Origin: Thermocatellispora tengchongensis
GTDB taxonomy: Bacteria; Actinomycetota; Actinomycetes; Streptosporangiales; Streptosporangiaceae
Direction of reading: 5' to 3'
NCBI RefSeq assembly: GCF_014202315.1
Contig: NZ_JACHGN010000036.1
Span: forward strand, 1 to 64,000
Length of the DNA stretch: 64,000 nt
Part shown: one piece after another, positions 40,263-49,454 of the stretch
Numbering within the stretch: position 1 is the first letter of the stretch
How the letters are laid out: each line of letters starts with the position of its first letter
Notes under the pieces: generated by a model
What the model was told of the DNA's origin: nothing
Databases searched by the model: none
What the model saw: the letters and a program-made list of their open reading frames with translations, nothing else
Made by a program: the position numbers and the translations under genes

Positions 40263-42967
40263 GTCAGTGCACCCATCCCGGCTGCACGGGCACCGTGCAG
40301 GACGGCTACTGCGACACCTGCGGCCTGGCCCCGGCGGCGGCTCCGGCCGCGCCCGCGGCGGCGGCCCCGCCGGCGTACCCGCCCGCCGCCGGCTACCCGG
40401 GGCAGGGCGGCTACGGGTCCCAGCCGGCCGGATACCCGTCCCAGCCGGCCGGGTACGGCTCGCAGCCGGGCGCTCCGGCGTATCCCTCGCAGCCCGGCGC
40501 GTCCGCGCCCGCCTTCCCGGGCCGGCCGGCGCCGCCGCATCCGTCGGCGCCGCAGCCCGGTGCCCAATACCCGTCGGCGCCGCATCCGTCGGCGCCGCAC
40601 CCCTCGGCGCCGCACCCGTCCGCGCCGCAGCCGGGGGCGTCGCAGCCGTCCGCGTGGCGGGCGACCCCGTCGGCGCCGGTGTCCGGGTGGCGGGCGCAGC
40701 CGGTCGCGGCCGATCCCGGCACGGCGCCGAGCACCGGGCCGGTGAGCGGACGCACGTCGTCCAGCGGCCGTTCGCGCCGGTCGCTGCTGGGCGCGGGCCT
40801 GGTGTCGGTGCCGCCGGTGCCGTACCGCGACCCGGCCGAGGTGGTGCTGCGCAACCCCGAGGTGCCCGAGGACAAGCGCTTTTGCAGCAACGCCTCCTGC
40901 GGCAAGCCGGTGGGCCGGGCCAAGGGCGGGCGTCCCGGCCGTTCGGAGGGGTTCTGCCCGCACTGCGGCACCCGCTTCTCCTTCACCCCCAAACTGCAGC
41001 CGGGCGACCTGGTCGCCGGGCAGTACGAGGTCAAGGGCTGCCTGGCCCACGGCGGCCTGGGCTGGATCTACCTCGCCGCGGACCTCAACCTGGACGGCCG
41101 CTGGGTGGTGCTCAAGGGCCTGCTCGACACCGGCGACGCCGAGGCGCTGATGGCGGCCGAGGCCGAGCGCCGCTTCCTGACCGGCGTAGACCACGCCAAC
41201 ATCGTCAAGATCTTCAACTTCGTGCAGCACCCCGACCCCACCACCATGACGATGGTCGGCTACATCGTCATGGAGTACGTCGGCGGCCAGCCGCTGCAGG
41301 AGATGCTGCGGGCCAGGCTGCGCGCCAGCAACAACCGCGAGGCCCTGCCGATCGGTCAGGCCATCGCGTACGTGCTGGAGGTGCTGCGCGCCTTCGAGTA
41401 CCTGCACGACCGCAACCTGCTCTACTGCGACCTCAAGCCGGCGAACGTGATCCAGGTCGAGGACCAGCTCAAGCTGATCGACCTGGGCGCGGTGCGGCAC
41501 GCCGACGACCACGACAGCTCCATCTACGGCACCATCGGCTACCAGGCGCCCGAGATCGCCACCGAGGGCCCGTCGGTGGCCTCCGACCTGTACACGGTCG
41601 GGCGGATGCTGGCCGTGCTCAGCTTCCCGTTCAGCCCGGTCACCAACGGACAGCCGACGCCGCTGCCCTCGCCCAGCGCGGTGCCGCTGCTGGCGAGGTA
41701 CGAGTCGTTCCTGCGGTTCCTGCACCGGGCGACCGACCCCAACCCGGCGCGCAGGTTCCCCAGCGCGGCCGACATGGCCGAGCAGCTCACCGGCGTGCTG
41801 CGCGAGATCCGCGCGGCCGAGGACGGCATCCCGTACCCCGCGCCGTCGGGCCTGTTCGGGCCGGAGCGGGTCGCGGCCGGCACGGCGCTCGCGCCCAGCG
41901 CCACGCTTCCGGCGAGTTCCGTGCCCGCCGACCTCGCCGCCGCGCTCCCGGCACTCCCGGCGGGCGGCGCGAACGGAACAAACGGCACAAACGGCGTCAA
42001 TAGCGTCAACGGCGCGAACGGGGCCGCGGCGTCGCCGAACGGCTCGGGGCGGGAGGCGGTGCTGGTCCCGCTCGACCCGGTGGCGGCGGTCGGGGCGCTG
42101 CCCACGCCGCTGGTCGATCCGGCCGACCCGGCGGCGGGCTTCCTGGCCGGCATCACCGCGCGCACCCTGGACGACCTGGTCCGCATGATCGAGGACGCCC
42201 CGGTGTCCTCCGTGGAGACCCGGCTCGCGCTGATCCGGGCGCTGATCGAGCAGCGCAACCCGCGCGTCGGCGAGGAGCTGGAGCAGGCGGCCAGGGAGAC
42301 GCCGTGGGACTGGCGGGTGCTGTGGTACCACGGCCTGCGCGACCTGGCCTGGGGCAACATCGCCGACGCCGCGCGGATCTTCGACGAGCTGTACTTCCGG
42401 ATGCCGGGCGAGATCGCGCCCCGGCTGGCCCTGGCGTTCAGCAAGGAGTGCGCGGGCGACCCGCGCGAGGCGGGACGCCTGTACGCCACCATCTGGCGTA
42501 CCGACCGGTCCTACGTCAGCGCCGCGTTCGGCCTGGCCAGGGTGCGCCTGGCGGAGGAGGACCGGGTGGGGGCCACCCGGGTGCTGGACGAGGTGCCCAC
42601 GACCGCCAGCCACTACGTCGCCGCGCAGATGGCCGCGGTGGCCATCGCGGTGCGCGGGCGCGACCCGCGCTCGCTGACCCCGCCGGAGCTGGCCGGGGCC
42701 GGGCAGCGGCTCAACGACATCGGCCTCGACGCCGTACGCCGCAACCGGCTGGCCGCCGAGGTGCTGGAGGCGGCGCTGCGGTGGATGGAGGCCGGCGGCC
42801 GGCCGCCGGGACCGGCGACGCTGCTCGGCCAGCCGCTCACCGAGCGCGGCGTGCGCCGCGAGCTGGAGCGCGTCTACCGGGCCCTGGCCCGCGCGTCGCA
42901 GGTGCGGGCCGACCGGCACGCGTTCGTGGACAAGGCCAACGAGGTGCGACCGAGGACGTGGGCCTGA
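40259..42967 (+). CDS. pknG: serine/threonine protein kinase PknG
   Basis: This 902-aa kinase carries an N-terminal zinc ribbon (C4, C9, C18, C21), a long Pro/Ala/Tyr-rich disordered region with PSAPH repeats, and a rubredoxin-like Cys unit (CSNASC and CPHC, about 208-236). The kinase domain covers about 250-530, with glycine loop LAHGGLGWIYLA, catalytic YCDLKPANVI and IDLGAV replacing DFG. A TPR-type tail lies at about 640-900. This is the PknG layout. In mycobacteria and corynebacteria PknG phosphorylates the FHA protein GarA/OdhI to set flux through 2-oxoglutarate dehydrogenase and glutamate metabolism. Here it sits with its sensor proteins and a phosphatase. Confidence 0.93.
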   Translation: MSQCTHPGCTGTVQDGYCDTCGLAPAAAPAAPAAAAPPAYPPAAGYPGQGGYGSQPAGYPSQPAGYGSQPGAPAYPSQPGASAPAFPGRPAPPHPSAPQPGAQYPSAPHPSAPHPSAPHPSAPQPGASQPSAWRATPSAPVSGWRAQPVAADPGTAPSTGPVSGRTSSSGRSRRSLLGAGLVSVPPVPYRDPAEVVLRNPEVPEDKRFCSNASCGKPVGRAKGGRPGRSEGFCPHCGTRFSFTPKLQPGDLVAGQYEVKGCLAHGGLGWIYLAADLNLDGRWVVLKGLLDTGDAEALMAAEAERRFLTGVDHANIVKIFNFVQHPDPTTMTMVGYIVMEYVGGQPLQEMLRARLRASNNREALPIGQAIAYVLEVLRAFEYLHDRNLLYCDLKPANVIQVEDQLKLIDLGAVRHADDHDSSIYGTIGYQAPEIATEGPSVASDLYTVGRMLAVLSFPFSPVTNGQPTPLPSPSAVPLLARYESFLRFLHRATDPNPARRFPSAADMAEQLTGVLREIRAAEDGIPYPAPSGLFGPERVAAGTALAPSATLPASSVPADLAAALPALPAGGANGTNGTNGVNSVNGANGAAASPNGSGREAVLVPLDPVAAVGALPTPLVDPADPAAGFLAGITARTLDDLVRMIEDAPVSSVETRLALIRALIEQRNPRVGEELEQAARETPWDWRVLWYHGLRDLAWGNIADAARIFDELYFRMPGEIAPRLALAFSKECAGDPREAGRLYATIWRTDRSYVSAAFGLARVRLAEEDRVGATRVLDEVPTTASHYVAAQMAAVAIAVRGRDPRSLTPPELAGAGQRLNDIGLDAVRRNRLAAEVLEAALRWMEAGGRPPGPATLLGQPLTERGVRRELERVYRALARASQVRADRHAFVDKANEVRPRTWA

Positions 42968-42968
42968 G

Positions 42969-43868
42969 ATGACGGCGGAGATGACGGCCACCTGCCCCCA
43001 CTGCGCCTATCCGGTGCTCCAGGACGAGACCTTCTGCGAGGAGTGCGGGCGCGCGATCCACGCGGGCACCCCCGGCGCGTGTGCGAGCTGCGGCGCGGGG
43101 GCGTCCGAGGTCGGGGCCGACGGCTACTGCGGCCGGTGCGGGGTGCGCCAGCCCGCGCCGCGGGACCACCTGGAGGTCGAGACGGGCTCGGCCGCGGGCG
43201 TCAGCGACCGCGGGCTGCGGCACAGCCGCAACGAGGACTCCATGGCGTTGATGGAGGTGGACGAGTACGTCACGGTGGGCGTGGTGTGCGACGGGGTGTC
43301 GTCCTCGCCCCGGCCCGACAACGGGTCGCAGGCGGCGGCCGAGACCGGCGCGGCCACGCTGGTCAAGGAGCTGCGCGCGGGCGCGGGCCACGTCGAGGCC
43401 ACCCGGGCGGCCGTGGCGCGCGCCGCCGAGGCCATCGCGGCCCTGGGCACCTACGAGGACGCCCCCGCGTGCACGTACGTCTCGGCGATCGTGGCGCCCG
43501 GCCGGGTGACGATCGGCTGGGTCGGCGACAGCCGCGCGTACTGGCTGGGGCCCCGCCCGGTACGGCTGACCAGCGACGACGCCACCGAGACCGGCATGCT
43601 GACCGCCTGGCTCGGGGCCGACGCGGGCGAGGTGATCCCGCAGGTCAGCACCTTCGAGCCCGACACCCCGGGCGTCGTGCTGGTGTGCAGCGACGGCCTG
43701 TGGAACTACCTGCCGACCGCCGAGGAGATGGCCGCCGCGGCCCCCGGCGCCGCCACCGCGCCCCTGGCCACCGCCCAGGCGCTGGTACGGCACGCGCTGG
43801 AGTCGGGAGGACGCGACAACATCACCGTGCTGGTGATCCCATACGGGAGAGGGAGCGCTATCCAGTGA
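42969..43868 (+). CDS. PP2C-type serine/threonine phosphatase with double zinc ribbon
   Basis: This 299-aa protein has an N-terminal pair of zinc ribbons (CPHC, CEEC, CASC, CGRC, residues 9-58) and a PP2C domain. The metal-binding aspartates are in HSRNEDSM, VVCDGVSSS, GWVGDSRAYW, CSDGLWNY and RDNITVLVI. It should remove phosphate from substrates of the adjacent PknG. Its start is 1 bp after the pknG stop and its TGA overlaps the next GTG, so stoichiometric production is likely. Confidence 0.9.
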   Translation: MTAEMTATCPHCAYPVLQDETFCEECGRAIHAGTPGACASCGAGASEVGADGYCGRCGVRQPAPRDHLEVETGSAAGVSDRGLRHSRNEDSMALMEVDEYVTVGVVCDGVSSSPRPDNGSQAAAETGAATLVKELRAGAGHVEATRAAVARAAEAIAALGTYEDAPACTYVSAIVAPGRVTIGWVGDSRAYWLGPRPVRLTSDDATETGMLTAWLGADAGEVIPQVSTFEPDTPGVVLVCSDGLWNYLPTAEEMAAAAPGAATAPLATAQALVRHALESGGRDNITVLVIPYGRGSAIQ

Positions 43869-45151
43869 CCGAGCAGCCCCAGTTCACGATCAGCGTGGAC
43901 CAGAACAAGTACCTCGCCGTCGGCCACACCGAGGTGCACGCGATCCTCACGGTCGAGGCCAAGGGGCCCGCGGTGGCCGCGCCCACCACGCAGGCCGCCG
44001 AGGTGATCATCGTGGACACCTCGGGCTCGATGTCGTACGGCAAGATCGCCGAGGCGCGCAAGGCGGCCCAGGCCGCGGTGGACACGCTGCGCGACGGCGT
44101 GCACTTCGCGATCGTGGCGGGCACCGCCAACGCGCACATGGTCTACCCGCCCGACCGTCGGCTGCTGCCCTCCAACCCGCAGACCCGCCAGGCCGCCAAG
44201 GAGGCGATCGGCCGGCTCCAGGCCGACGGCGGCACCGCCATGGGCCGGTGGCTGCGCCTCGCGGCCGACCTGTTCGAGACCGTGCCCGGGGCGATCAAGC
44301 ACGCGATCCTGCTCACCGACGGCAAGAACGAGCACCAGAGCGCCGAGGAGTTCGACGCCGACCTGGCCTACTGCACCGGCAAGTTCGTCTGCGACTGCCG
44401 CGGCGTCGGCGACGCCTGGGTGGTGGCCGAACTGCGCAAGGTCGGCTCGACCCTGCTGGGCAGCGTGATGGACATCGCCGACCCCAAGGACCTGGAGGCC
44501 GACTTCCGGGCCATGACCCAGGCGGCCATGGGCAAGGCGGTGGCCGACGTGGCGCTGCGGATCTGGACCCCGCAGAACGCCACCATGACCTACATCAAGC
44601 AGGTCTCGCCCGCGCTGGAGGACCTGACCGCGCGCGGCACCCCGTCCGGGCCGCAGGCGCGCGACTACCCGACCGGCTCGTGGGGCAGCGAGACCCGCGA
44701 GTACCACATCTGCGTCCAGGTGCCGCCGGGGGTGGTCGGCCAGGAGATGCGCGCCGCCTGGGTGAAGCTGGTCGTGCCGGAGACCGGCGAGCAGCTCGCG
44801 GCGGGCAACGTGCTGGCGCAGTGGAGCGACGACTACGCCCAGTCCACCCGGATCAACCCCAAGGTCGCCCACTACACCGGGCAGGCCGAGCTGGCGGCGC
44901 TGATCCAGGACGGCCTCCAGGCCCGCAAGGAGGGCGATCTCGAGCTGGCCACCGCCCGCCTGGGGCGGGCCCGCGGCCTGGCGGAGCAGGCCGGCAACGG
45001 CGAGACCGCGAGGCTGCTGGACAAGGTGATCGACTTCGACCCCGAGACCGGCACCGCCCGGCTCAAGCCCAACGTGGAGAAGGCCGCCGAGATCGCGCTG
45101 GACACCCGCTCGGTGCGTACGGTGCGCATGCGCAAGGAATCAGAGGCGTAG
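43865..45151 (+). CDS. VWA domain protein
   Basis: This 428-aa protein has a von Willebrand A domain with an intact MIDAS motif (IIVDTSGSMSYGK, a later Thr in DGGTAMGRW, and AILLTDGKNEHQ). The C-terminal part (about 290-428) is a beta-rich then helical extension. No signal or helix suggests a membrane, so it probably binds protein partners in the cytoplasm. It begins at a GTG that overlaps the phosphatase stop. VWA proteins often pair with FHA/kinase systems as scaffolds. Confidence 0.87.
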   Translation: MTEQPQFTISVDQNKYLAVGHTEVHAILTVEAKGPAVAAPTTQAAEVIIVDTSGSMSYGKIAEARKAAQAAVDTLRDGVHFAIVAGTANAHMVYPPDRRLLPSNPQTRQAAKEAIGRLQADGGTAMGRWLRLAADLFETVPGAIKHAILLTDGKNEHQSAEEFDADLAYCTGKFVCDCRGVGDAWVVAELRKVGSTLLGSVMDIADPKDLEADFRAMTQAAMGKAVADVALRIWTPQNATMTYIKQVSPALEDLTARGTPSGPQARDYPTGSWGSETREYHICVQVPPGVVGQEMRAAWVKLVVPETGEQLAAGNVLAQWSDDYAQSTRINPKVAHYTGQAELAALIQDGLQARKEGDLELATARLGRARGLAEQAGNGETARLLDKVIDFDPETGTARLKPNVEKAAEIALDTRSVRTVRMRKESEA

Positions 45152-45200
45152 CCGGGCCGCACGACACCGGCACCAGGGAAAGGCGAGGAGGAACGCTGCG

Positions 45201-46091
45201 ATGGCCACCTGCCCCGATGGGCACGAGTCGGGCGCGACCGACTACTGCGACGTCTGCGGGACCATGATGTCCGGCTCGGCGGCGCCGGCCGCCGCGTCCG
45301 CCTCCGCCTCGGCGCCCTCCTCCGGCCCGGGAACCGGCGGTGAGGGGCGTACGAGCTGCCCCGACTGCCAGGCGCCGCGCACCGGCCGCTTCTGCGAGGA
45401 GTGCGGCTACGACTTCGCGATCGAGGTCTCCGGCGCGGTGCGCATGGCCGCGCAGCAGTCGGCGTCGGCCCAGGTGCAGCGGCCCGCCGCGTGGTCGCGG
45501 CCGATCCCGGGTACCAGCGGCGCCTCCTCGATGTCGGCGCGCCAGGTGCCGGGCGGCACGCTCCCGCCGACCGCGACGTACCCGTCGGCCGCCCAGTACC
45601 CCTCCTCGCCCCAGTACGCGCCGCAGCCGCCGTACCAGCAGCCGACCGGGCCGATGCCGACCGGGCCGGTGCCGTCGCCCGCGCCGGGCACGTGGGAGGC
45701 GATCGTGACCGCCGACCGCGCCTACTACGACTCCGTGATCGCGCAGGGCGGGCCCGACGCGGCCAGCGTCGCCTTCCCGCCGTACTGCCCGGAGCGCCGG
45801 TTCCCGGTGCAGGGCCAGCAGGTGCGCATCGGGCGGGCCAGCCGCTCCCGCGGCCTGACCCCGGAGATCGACCTCAGCGGGCCGCCTCAGGACCCGGGCG
45901 TGTCGCATCTGCACGCGGTGCTGCTCGCCCAGCCCGACGGGTCGTGGCTGCTCGTCGATCCGGGCTCGGCCAACGGCACGACCGTGAACGGCGCGTCCGA
46001 ACCGCTCGAACCGAACGTGCCGGTGCCGGTCGGCGACGGCGACCGGATCCAGCTCGGCGCGTGGACCGTCATCACGCTGCGGAAAGGGTGA
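45201..46091 (+). CDS. zinc-ribbon FHA domain protein
   Basis: This 296-aa protein has two N-terminal zinc ribbons (CPDG...CDVC and CPDC...CEEC), a Pro/Tyr/Gln-rich linker and a C-terminal FHA domain (QQVRIGRASRSRGLTPEIDL, GVSHLHAVL, LVDPGSANGTTVNG, DRIQLGAWTVI). The FHA domain binds phosphothreonine. Its place beside PknG makes it a candidate counterpart of GarA/OdhI, but it has no obvious GarA-type TT phosphosite near its N-terminus. It could instead dock phosphorylated PknG or other partners. Confidence 0.88.
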   Translation: MATCPDGHESGATDYCDVCGTMMSGSAAPAAASASASAPSSGPGTGGEGRTSCPDCQAPRTGRFCEECGYDFAIEVSGAVRMAAQQSASAQVQRPAAWSRPIPGTSGASSMSARQVPGGTLPPTATYPSAAQYPSSPQYAPQPPYQQPTGPMPTGPVPSPAPGTWEAIVTADRAYYDSVIAQGGPDAASVAFPPYCPERRFPVQGQQVRIGRASRSRGLTPEIDLSGPPQDPGVSHLHAVLLAQPDGSWLLVDPGSANGTTVNGASEPLEPNVPVPVGDGDRIQLGAWTVITLRKG

Positions 46092-46097
46092 CCCGCC

Positions 46098-47582
46098 GTG
46101 ACCACCCCCATGACCATCTCCCAGCAGGCGCCGGCCCCGCCCGCCGCTCCCGCGGGGCAGCCGCCGGGCCCGCCCCCGGCGCCCACGCCGCCCGCGCCGG
46201 CCACCGGGCGCGGACGCCGCCGCACGGTGCCCGCCCGGATCTGGACCCTCACCGGCGCGAGCCTGGTGGCCGCGGCGCTGCTGTTCGGCGCGACCGCACT
46301 GTCGATCGGCAACGCCAGGGAGGGCCTTCAGGTCATCGGCCATGACGCCGGCCCGCAGGTGGTGGCCACCGCCGACCTGTACTTCGCGCTGAGCGACATG
46401 GACGCCCAGGTCGCCAACGTGCTGCTGATCGGCAGGGAGACCAGCCTCGGCAAGGGCAGGCAGCAGGCCCTGGACCGCTACGACCAGCGCCGGGCCGAGG
46501 CCAGCCGGGCGGTGCTCCAGGCGGCCGAGCTGGCGCTCGGCGACCCGACCGAGCAGCAGACCGTACGCCAGGTGCTCGACGGCCTGGGCCGGTACGAGCG
46601 GCTGGCCGCGCAGGCGATCCTGCTCGACCAGCAGTCGCAGCACGCCGCCGGGCCGCCGCCCGACCGGGTGATCGAGCTGTACCGGCAGGCGACCGACCTG
46701 ATGCGGCTGGACCTGCTGCCCAAGGCGTACAACCTGACCCTGGACAGTGGCACGATCGTGCGCGAAACGTACGAGGACGAGAGCGCGGCCGTGCTCACCG
46801 GCCGGTTCCTGGTCGGCGCGGCCGGGCTGCTCACGCTGGCGCTGCTGATCGGGCTGCAGATCTTCCTCGCGCGCAGGTTCCGCCGGGTGCTGAACCCGGC
46901 GCTGCTGCTGGCCACGTTGATCATCGCGGTGTTCACGCTGTCGGGGATGCTGCTGCTCGGCCGCGAGGCCGAGAACCTGCGGATGGCCAAGGACGACGGG
47001 TTCAACTCGGTGCTGGCGCTGTCGCGGGCCCGCGCGATCGGCAACACCATGCACGGCGACCAGAGCCGCTACCTGCTCGACCCGCAGCGCGCCGACACCT
47101 ACGAGCAGGTCTACCTCGACAAGTCGCAGTCGGTGCTCTACACGCCCGGCGGCAGCCTGGACAAGTACTACGCCGGGGTGGACAAGGTCGTCGGCGAGTG
47201 GCCGGAGAAGGTGGACTTCCTCGGCTTCCACGGCGCGGAGGCCAGGAACCTCACGCTGCGCGACCAGCGGCCGGCGGTGGGCGCGGTGCTCACGGCGTAC
47301 GAGAAGTTCCAGCAGCAGGACCGGCAGATGCGCAGGCTGGCCGTGGCCGGGCAGGCCCGGCAGGCCATCGCGCTGCGGATGGGGACCCTGGCGCAGAGCT
47401 TCGAGAGCTACGACAAGGCGCTGGTGGACCTGATCGCGTTGCACCGCGGCGCGTTCGACGGCGCCATCAGGTCCGGCGATGACGACCTCGGCGGCTGGAA
47501 CGTCATCGTGCCCGGCGCGGCGGTGCTGGCCGCGCTGCTCATCTTCGCCGGCATCGTCCCGCGGCTGTCCGAGTATCGGTAG
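46098..47582 (+). CDS. GlnX-like membrane sensor
   Basis: This 494-aa protein has a Pro/Ala-rich cytoplasmic N-terminus and four helices (about 47-67, 235-255, 265-287 and 473-490). Two extracytoplasmic helical regions of about 165 and 185 residues lie between helices 1-2 and 3-4. This matches the layout of GlnX, the mycobacterial protein that links periplasmic glutamate/aspartate binding by GlnH to PknG. Gene order (next to glnH-like and downstream of pknG) supports the call. The N-terminal cytoplasmic region is a likely contact for PknG or the FHA protein. Confidence 0.8.
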   Translation: MTTPMTISQQAPAPPAAPAGQPPGPPPAPTPPAPATGRGRRRTVPARIWTLTGASLVAAALLFGATALSIGNAREGLQVIGHDAGPQVVATADLYFALSDMDAQVANVLLIGRETSLGKGRQQALDRYDQRRAEASRAVLQAAELALGDPTEQQTVRQVLDGLGRYERLAAQAILLDQQSQHAAGPPPDRVIELYRQATDLMRLDLLPKAYNLTLDSGTIVRETYEDESAAVLTGRFLVGAAGLLTLALLIGLQIFLARRFRRVLNPALLLATLIIAVFTLSGMLLLGREAENLRMAKDDGFNSVLALSRARAIGNTMHGDQSRYLLDPQRADTYEQVYLDKSQSVLYTPGGSLDKYYAGVDKVVGEWPEKVDFLGFHGAEARNLTLRDQRPAVGAVLTAYEKFQQQDRQMRRLAVAGQARQAIALRMGTLAQSFESYDKALVDLIALHRGAFDGAIRSGDDDLGGWNVIVPGAAVLAALLIFAGIVPRLSEYR

Positions 47583-47590
47583 GGGTGCCA

Positions 47591-48415
47591 ATGAGAACAA
47601 GGCGCGTGAGGGCCGCCGTGGCGGGGGCGGCGCTGATCCTGGCCGCGGCGGGCTGCGGGCTCGGCGGCGGCGACCAGCAGTCGATCCTGGACAAGGAGGT
47701 CCTGGTCGTCGGGGTCAAACCGGACCAGCCGGGCCTCGGCCTGAGGAAGGGCGGCGAGTACGAGGGCTTCGACGTGGACGTCGCCAAGTACGTCACCCGC
47801 AAGCTCGGCTTCGAGAACGTCACCTTCATCCCGGCCCCGTCGGCGCAGCGGGAGAAGATGCTCCAGGAGGGCCAGGTCGATCTGATCTTCGCCACGTACT
47901 CGATCACCCCGGAGCGCAAGACCAAGGTGGACTTCTCCGGCCCGTACTACGTGGCCCACCAGGACACCCTGGTCCGGGCGTCCGACGCGGCGGTCATCGA
48001 CAACGTGCGCGACCTCAAGGGCCGCAACCTGTGCCAGGTGACCGGCTCCAACTCCTGGCGCCGGGTGAAGGAGGAGCGCAAGGTCGCGGTCAACCTGGTC
48101 GAGGCGCCGTCGTACAGCGACTGCATCGCCAAGCTGAAGTCGGGCGAGGTGGACGCGGTCTCCACCGACGACCTCATCCTGGCCGGGTTCGCGGGCGCGG
48201 AGACCCGCTCGGTGAAGATCATCAACGCGCCGTTCACGGACGAGCGCTACGGGGTGGGCATCAAGAAGGGCGACATCGACGGCTGCGAGGCGGTCAACAA
48301 GGCCATCACCGAGATGTACCAGGACGGCACCGCCGAGAAGCTGCTGCACAAGTGGTTCGGCCCCACCGGGCTGAACCTGACCACCACCGTGCCCCAGTTC
48401 GAGGGCTGCGGCTAG
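47591..48415 (+). CDS. glnH: GlnH-like amino-acid-binding lipoprotein
   Basis: This 274-aa lipoprotein has a signal peptide ending LILAAAGC (Cys22). The mature part is a type 3 solute-binding fold: LVVGVKPDQPGLG, GEYEGFDVDVAKYVTRKLG, LIFATYSITPERKTKVDFSGPYY, SYSDCIAKLKSGEVDAVSTDD. The family includes glutamate/aspartate/glutamine binders. No ABC permease or ATPase follows, so it serves sensing rather than uptake, in line with GlnH of the PknG pathway. ATG start 8 bp after the GlnX-like gene. Confidence 0.9.
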   Translation: MRTRRVRAAVAGAALILAAAGCGLGGGDQQSILDKEVLVVGVKPDQPGLGLRKGGEYEGFDVDVAKYVTRKLGFENVTFIPAPSAQREKMLQEGQVDLIFATYSITPERKTKVDFSGPYYVAHQDTLVRASDAAVIDNVRDLKGRNLCQVTGSNSWRRVKEERKVAVNLVEAPSYSDCIAKLKSGEVDAVSTDDLILAGFAGAETRSVKIINAPFTDERYGVGIKKGDIDGCEAVNKAITEMYQDGTAEKLLHKWFGPTGLNLTTTVPQFEGCG

Positions 48416-48472
48416 CGGGGACCCGGGCCGGCTGACCGGGCCCTGGCAGGGGCCCTGCTGACCGGGCCCGTG

Positions 48473-49234
48473 TCAGCCGGTGGGCTGGTCGCGGCGGTGC
48501 GCGACGTCCATCAGGCGGTAGCCCTCGCGCACCGAGCGCAGGTGGTCGCGCATGCGGTCGGCGGCGCCCTCGGTGTCGCGGGCTTCGACCGCCGCCGCGA
48601 TGGCGCGGTGCTCCTGCACCACGGCCTCCCAGAAGTCGGGGGCCATGCGGGACCGCTGGAAGCCCCGCTCCAGGACGCCCGACAGGGGGGCGCAGAGCAG
48701 GGGCAGCAGCCGGTTGCCCGACGCCTCGAACAGGACGTTGTGGAACTCGCGGTCGATCTGGTGGAGGGCGTCGGGGTCCATCTCGCCCGGCCGTTCGGGC
48801 AGCAGCTTGCGCAGCCGGTCGAGCTGATCCTCGTCGCGGTTGGCCGCGGCCAGCGAGGCGACCGGGATCTCCAGGATCTCGCGGGTCGCGATGACGTCCT
48901 CGGGGGTCAGCTCGTCGGACCACACCAGCAGGGACAGGTTCGAGTCGAGCAGGTGGGAGATCCGGTCGGGGACCGGGCGCGCCACCGAGGTGCCGCCGCC
49001 GGCGCCCGCTCTGGTGACGACGAGGTTGTCGGCGGCCAGCAGCCGCAGCGCCTCACGGATCGTGCTGCGGCTGGTGCCGAACTGCTCGGCCAGCTCGGCC
49101 TCGACGGGAAGCTGCTCGCCGGCGGTGAGCGCGCCAGTGAGGATCCACTGCCGCATCTGGTCGGCGACCTGCTCGTACGCGCGACGCACTGGCCGCGGCT
49201 GGACGGCGGGCCGGCCCGGATGGCGTGGGGACAT
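48473..49234 (-). CDS. FadR-subfamily GntR regulator
   Basis: This 253-aa protein has a winged helix-turn-helix (AYEQVADQMRQWILTGALTAGEQLPVEAELAEQFGTSRSTIREALRLLAADNLV) and an all-helical FCD ligand domain (about 105-235) with the acid-binding DREFHNVLF and histidines in EHRAI and RDHLR. FCD domains commonly sense organic acids or acyl-CoA through a metal. It is divergent from a BASS transporter gene. A copy of the AGTCTGA-type operator lies 40 bp upstream of its own start. Confidence 0.9.
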   Translation of the reverse strand: MSPRHPGRPAVQPRPVRRAYEQVADQMRQWILTGALTAGEQLPVEAELAEQFGTSRSTIREALRLLAADNLVVTRAGAGGGTSVARPVPDRISHLLDSNLSLLVWSDELTPEDVIATREILEIPVASLAAANRDEDQLDRLRKLLPERPGEMDPDALHQIDREFHNVLFEASGNRLLPLLCAPLSGVLERGFQRSRMAPDFWEAVVQEHRAIAAAVEARDTEGAADRMRDHLRSVREGYRLMDVAHRRDQPTG

Positions 49235-49273
49235 GATTGCAGGCTAGGACGGCCGCACACCCCTGTCAAATGA

Positions 49274-49290
49274 AGTCTGATCCTCGGACA
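49274..49290. promoter_or_regulatory. AGTCTGA-nnn-TCGGACA operator-like site
   Basis: AGTCTGATCCTCGGACA is an imperfect inverted repeat (5 of 7 arm positions match) just upstream of the GntR gene. It matches the near-perfect site at 57667-57683. A weaker AAATCTGAGTTTTAG occurs near 49371, closer to the transporter gene. Confidence 0.6.
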
Positions 49291-49454
49291 TCCGTCCTCA
49301 AGGCCACGGTGAAGCGGACGTCATCGCACCATTCTGGAAACCTGGACGTCTCCGAGCGTTGACACCGTAGAAATCTGAGTTTTAGCGTTTTGCGCATGCC
49401 GTCGATCGCAGCGCGCGTTCGGATCCCCCGGCATTCCGAAGAGGAGACCCTACG

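Noticed and set aside
40223-42991. 922-codon frame antisense to pknG
   Set aside because: The plus strand carries an undoubted PknG with kinase motifs; the antisense frame is a shadow.
43865-45151. Considered whether the VWA/FHA/kinase set is a type VI secretion or ternary-complex phage defence system
   Set aside because: No secretion, nuclease or effector genes are present; the GlnX/GlnH partners and PknG architecture point to metabolic sensing.
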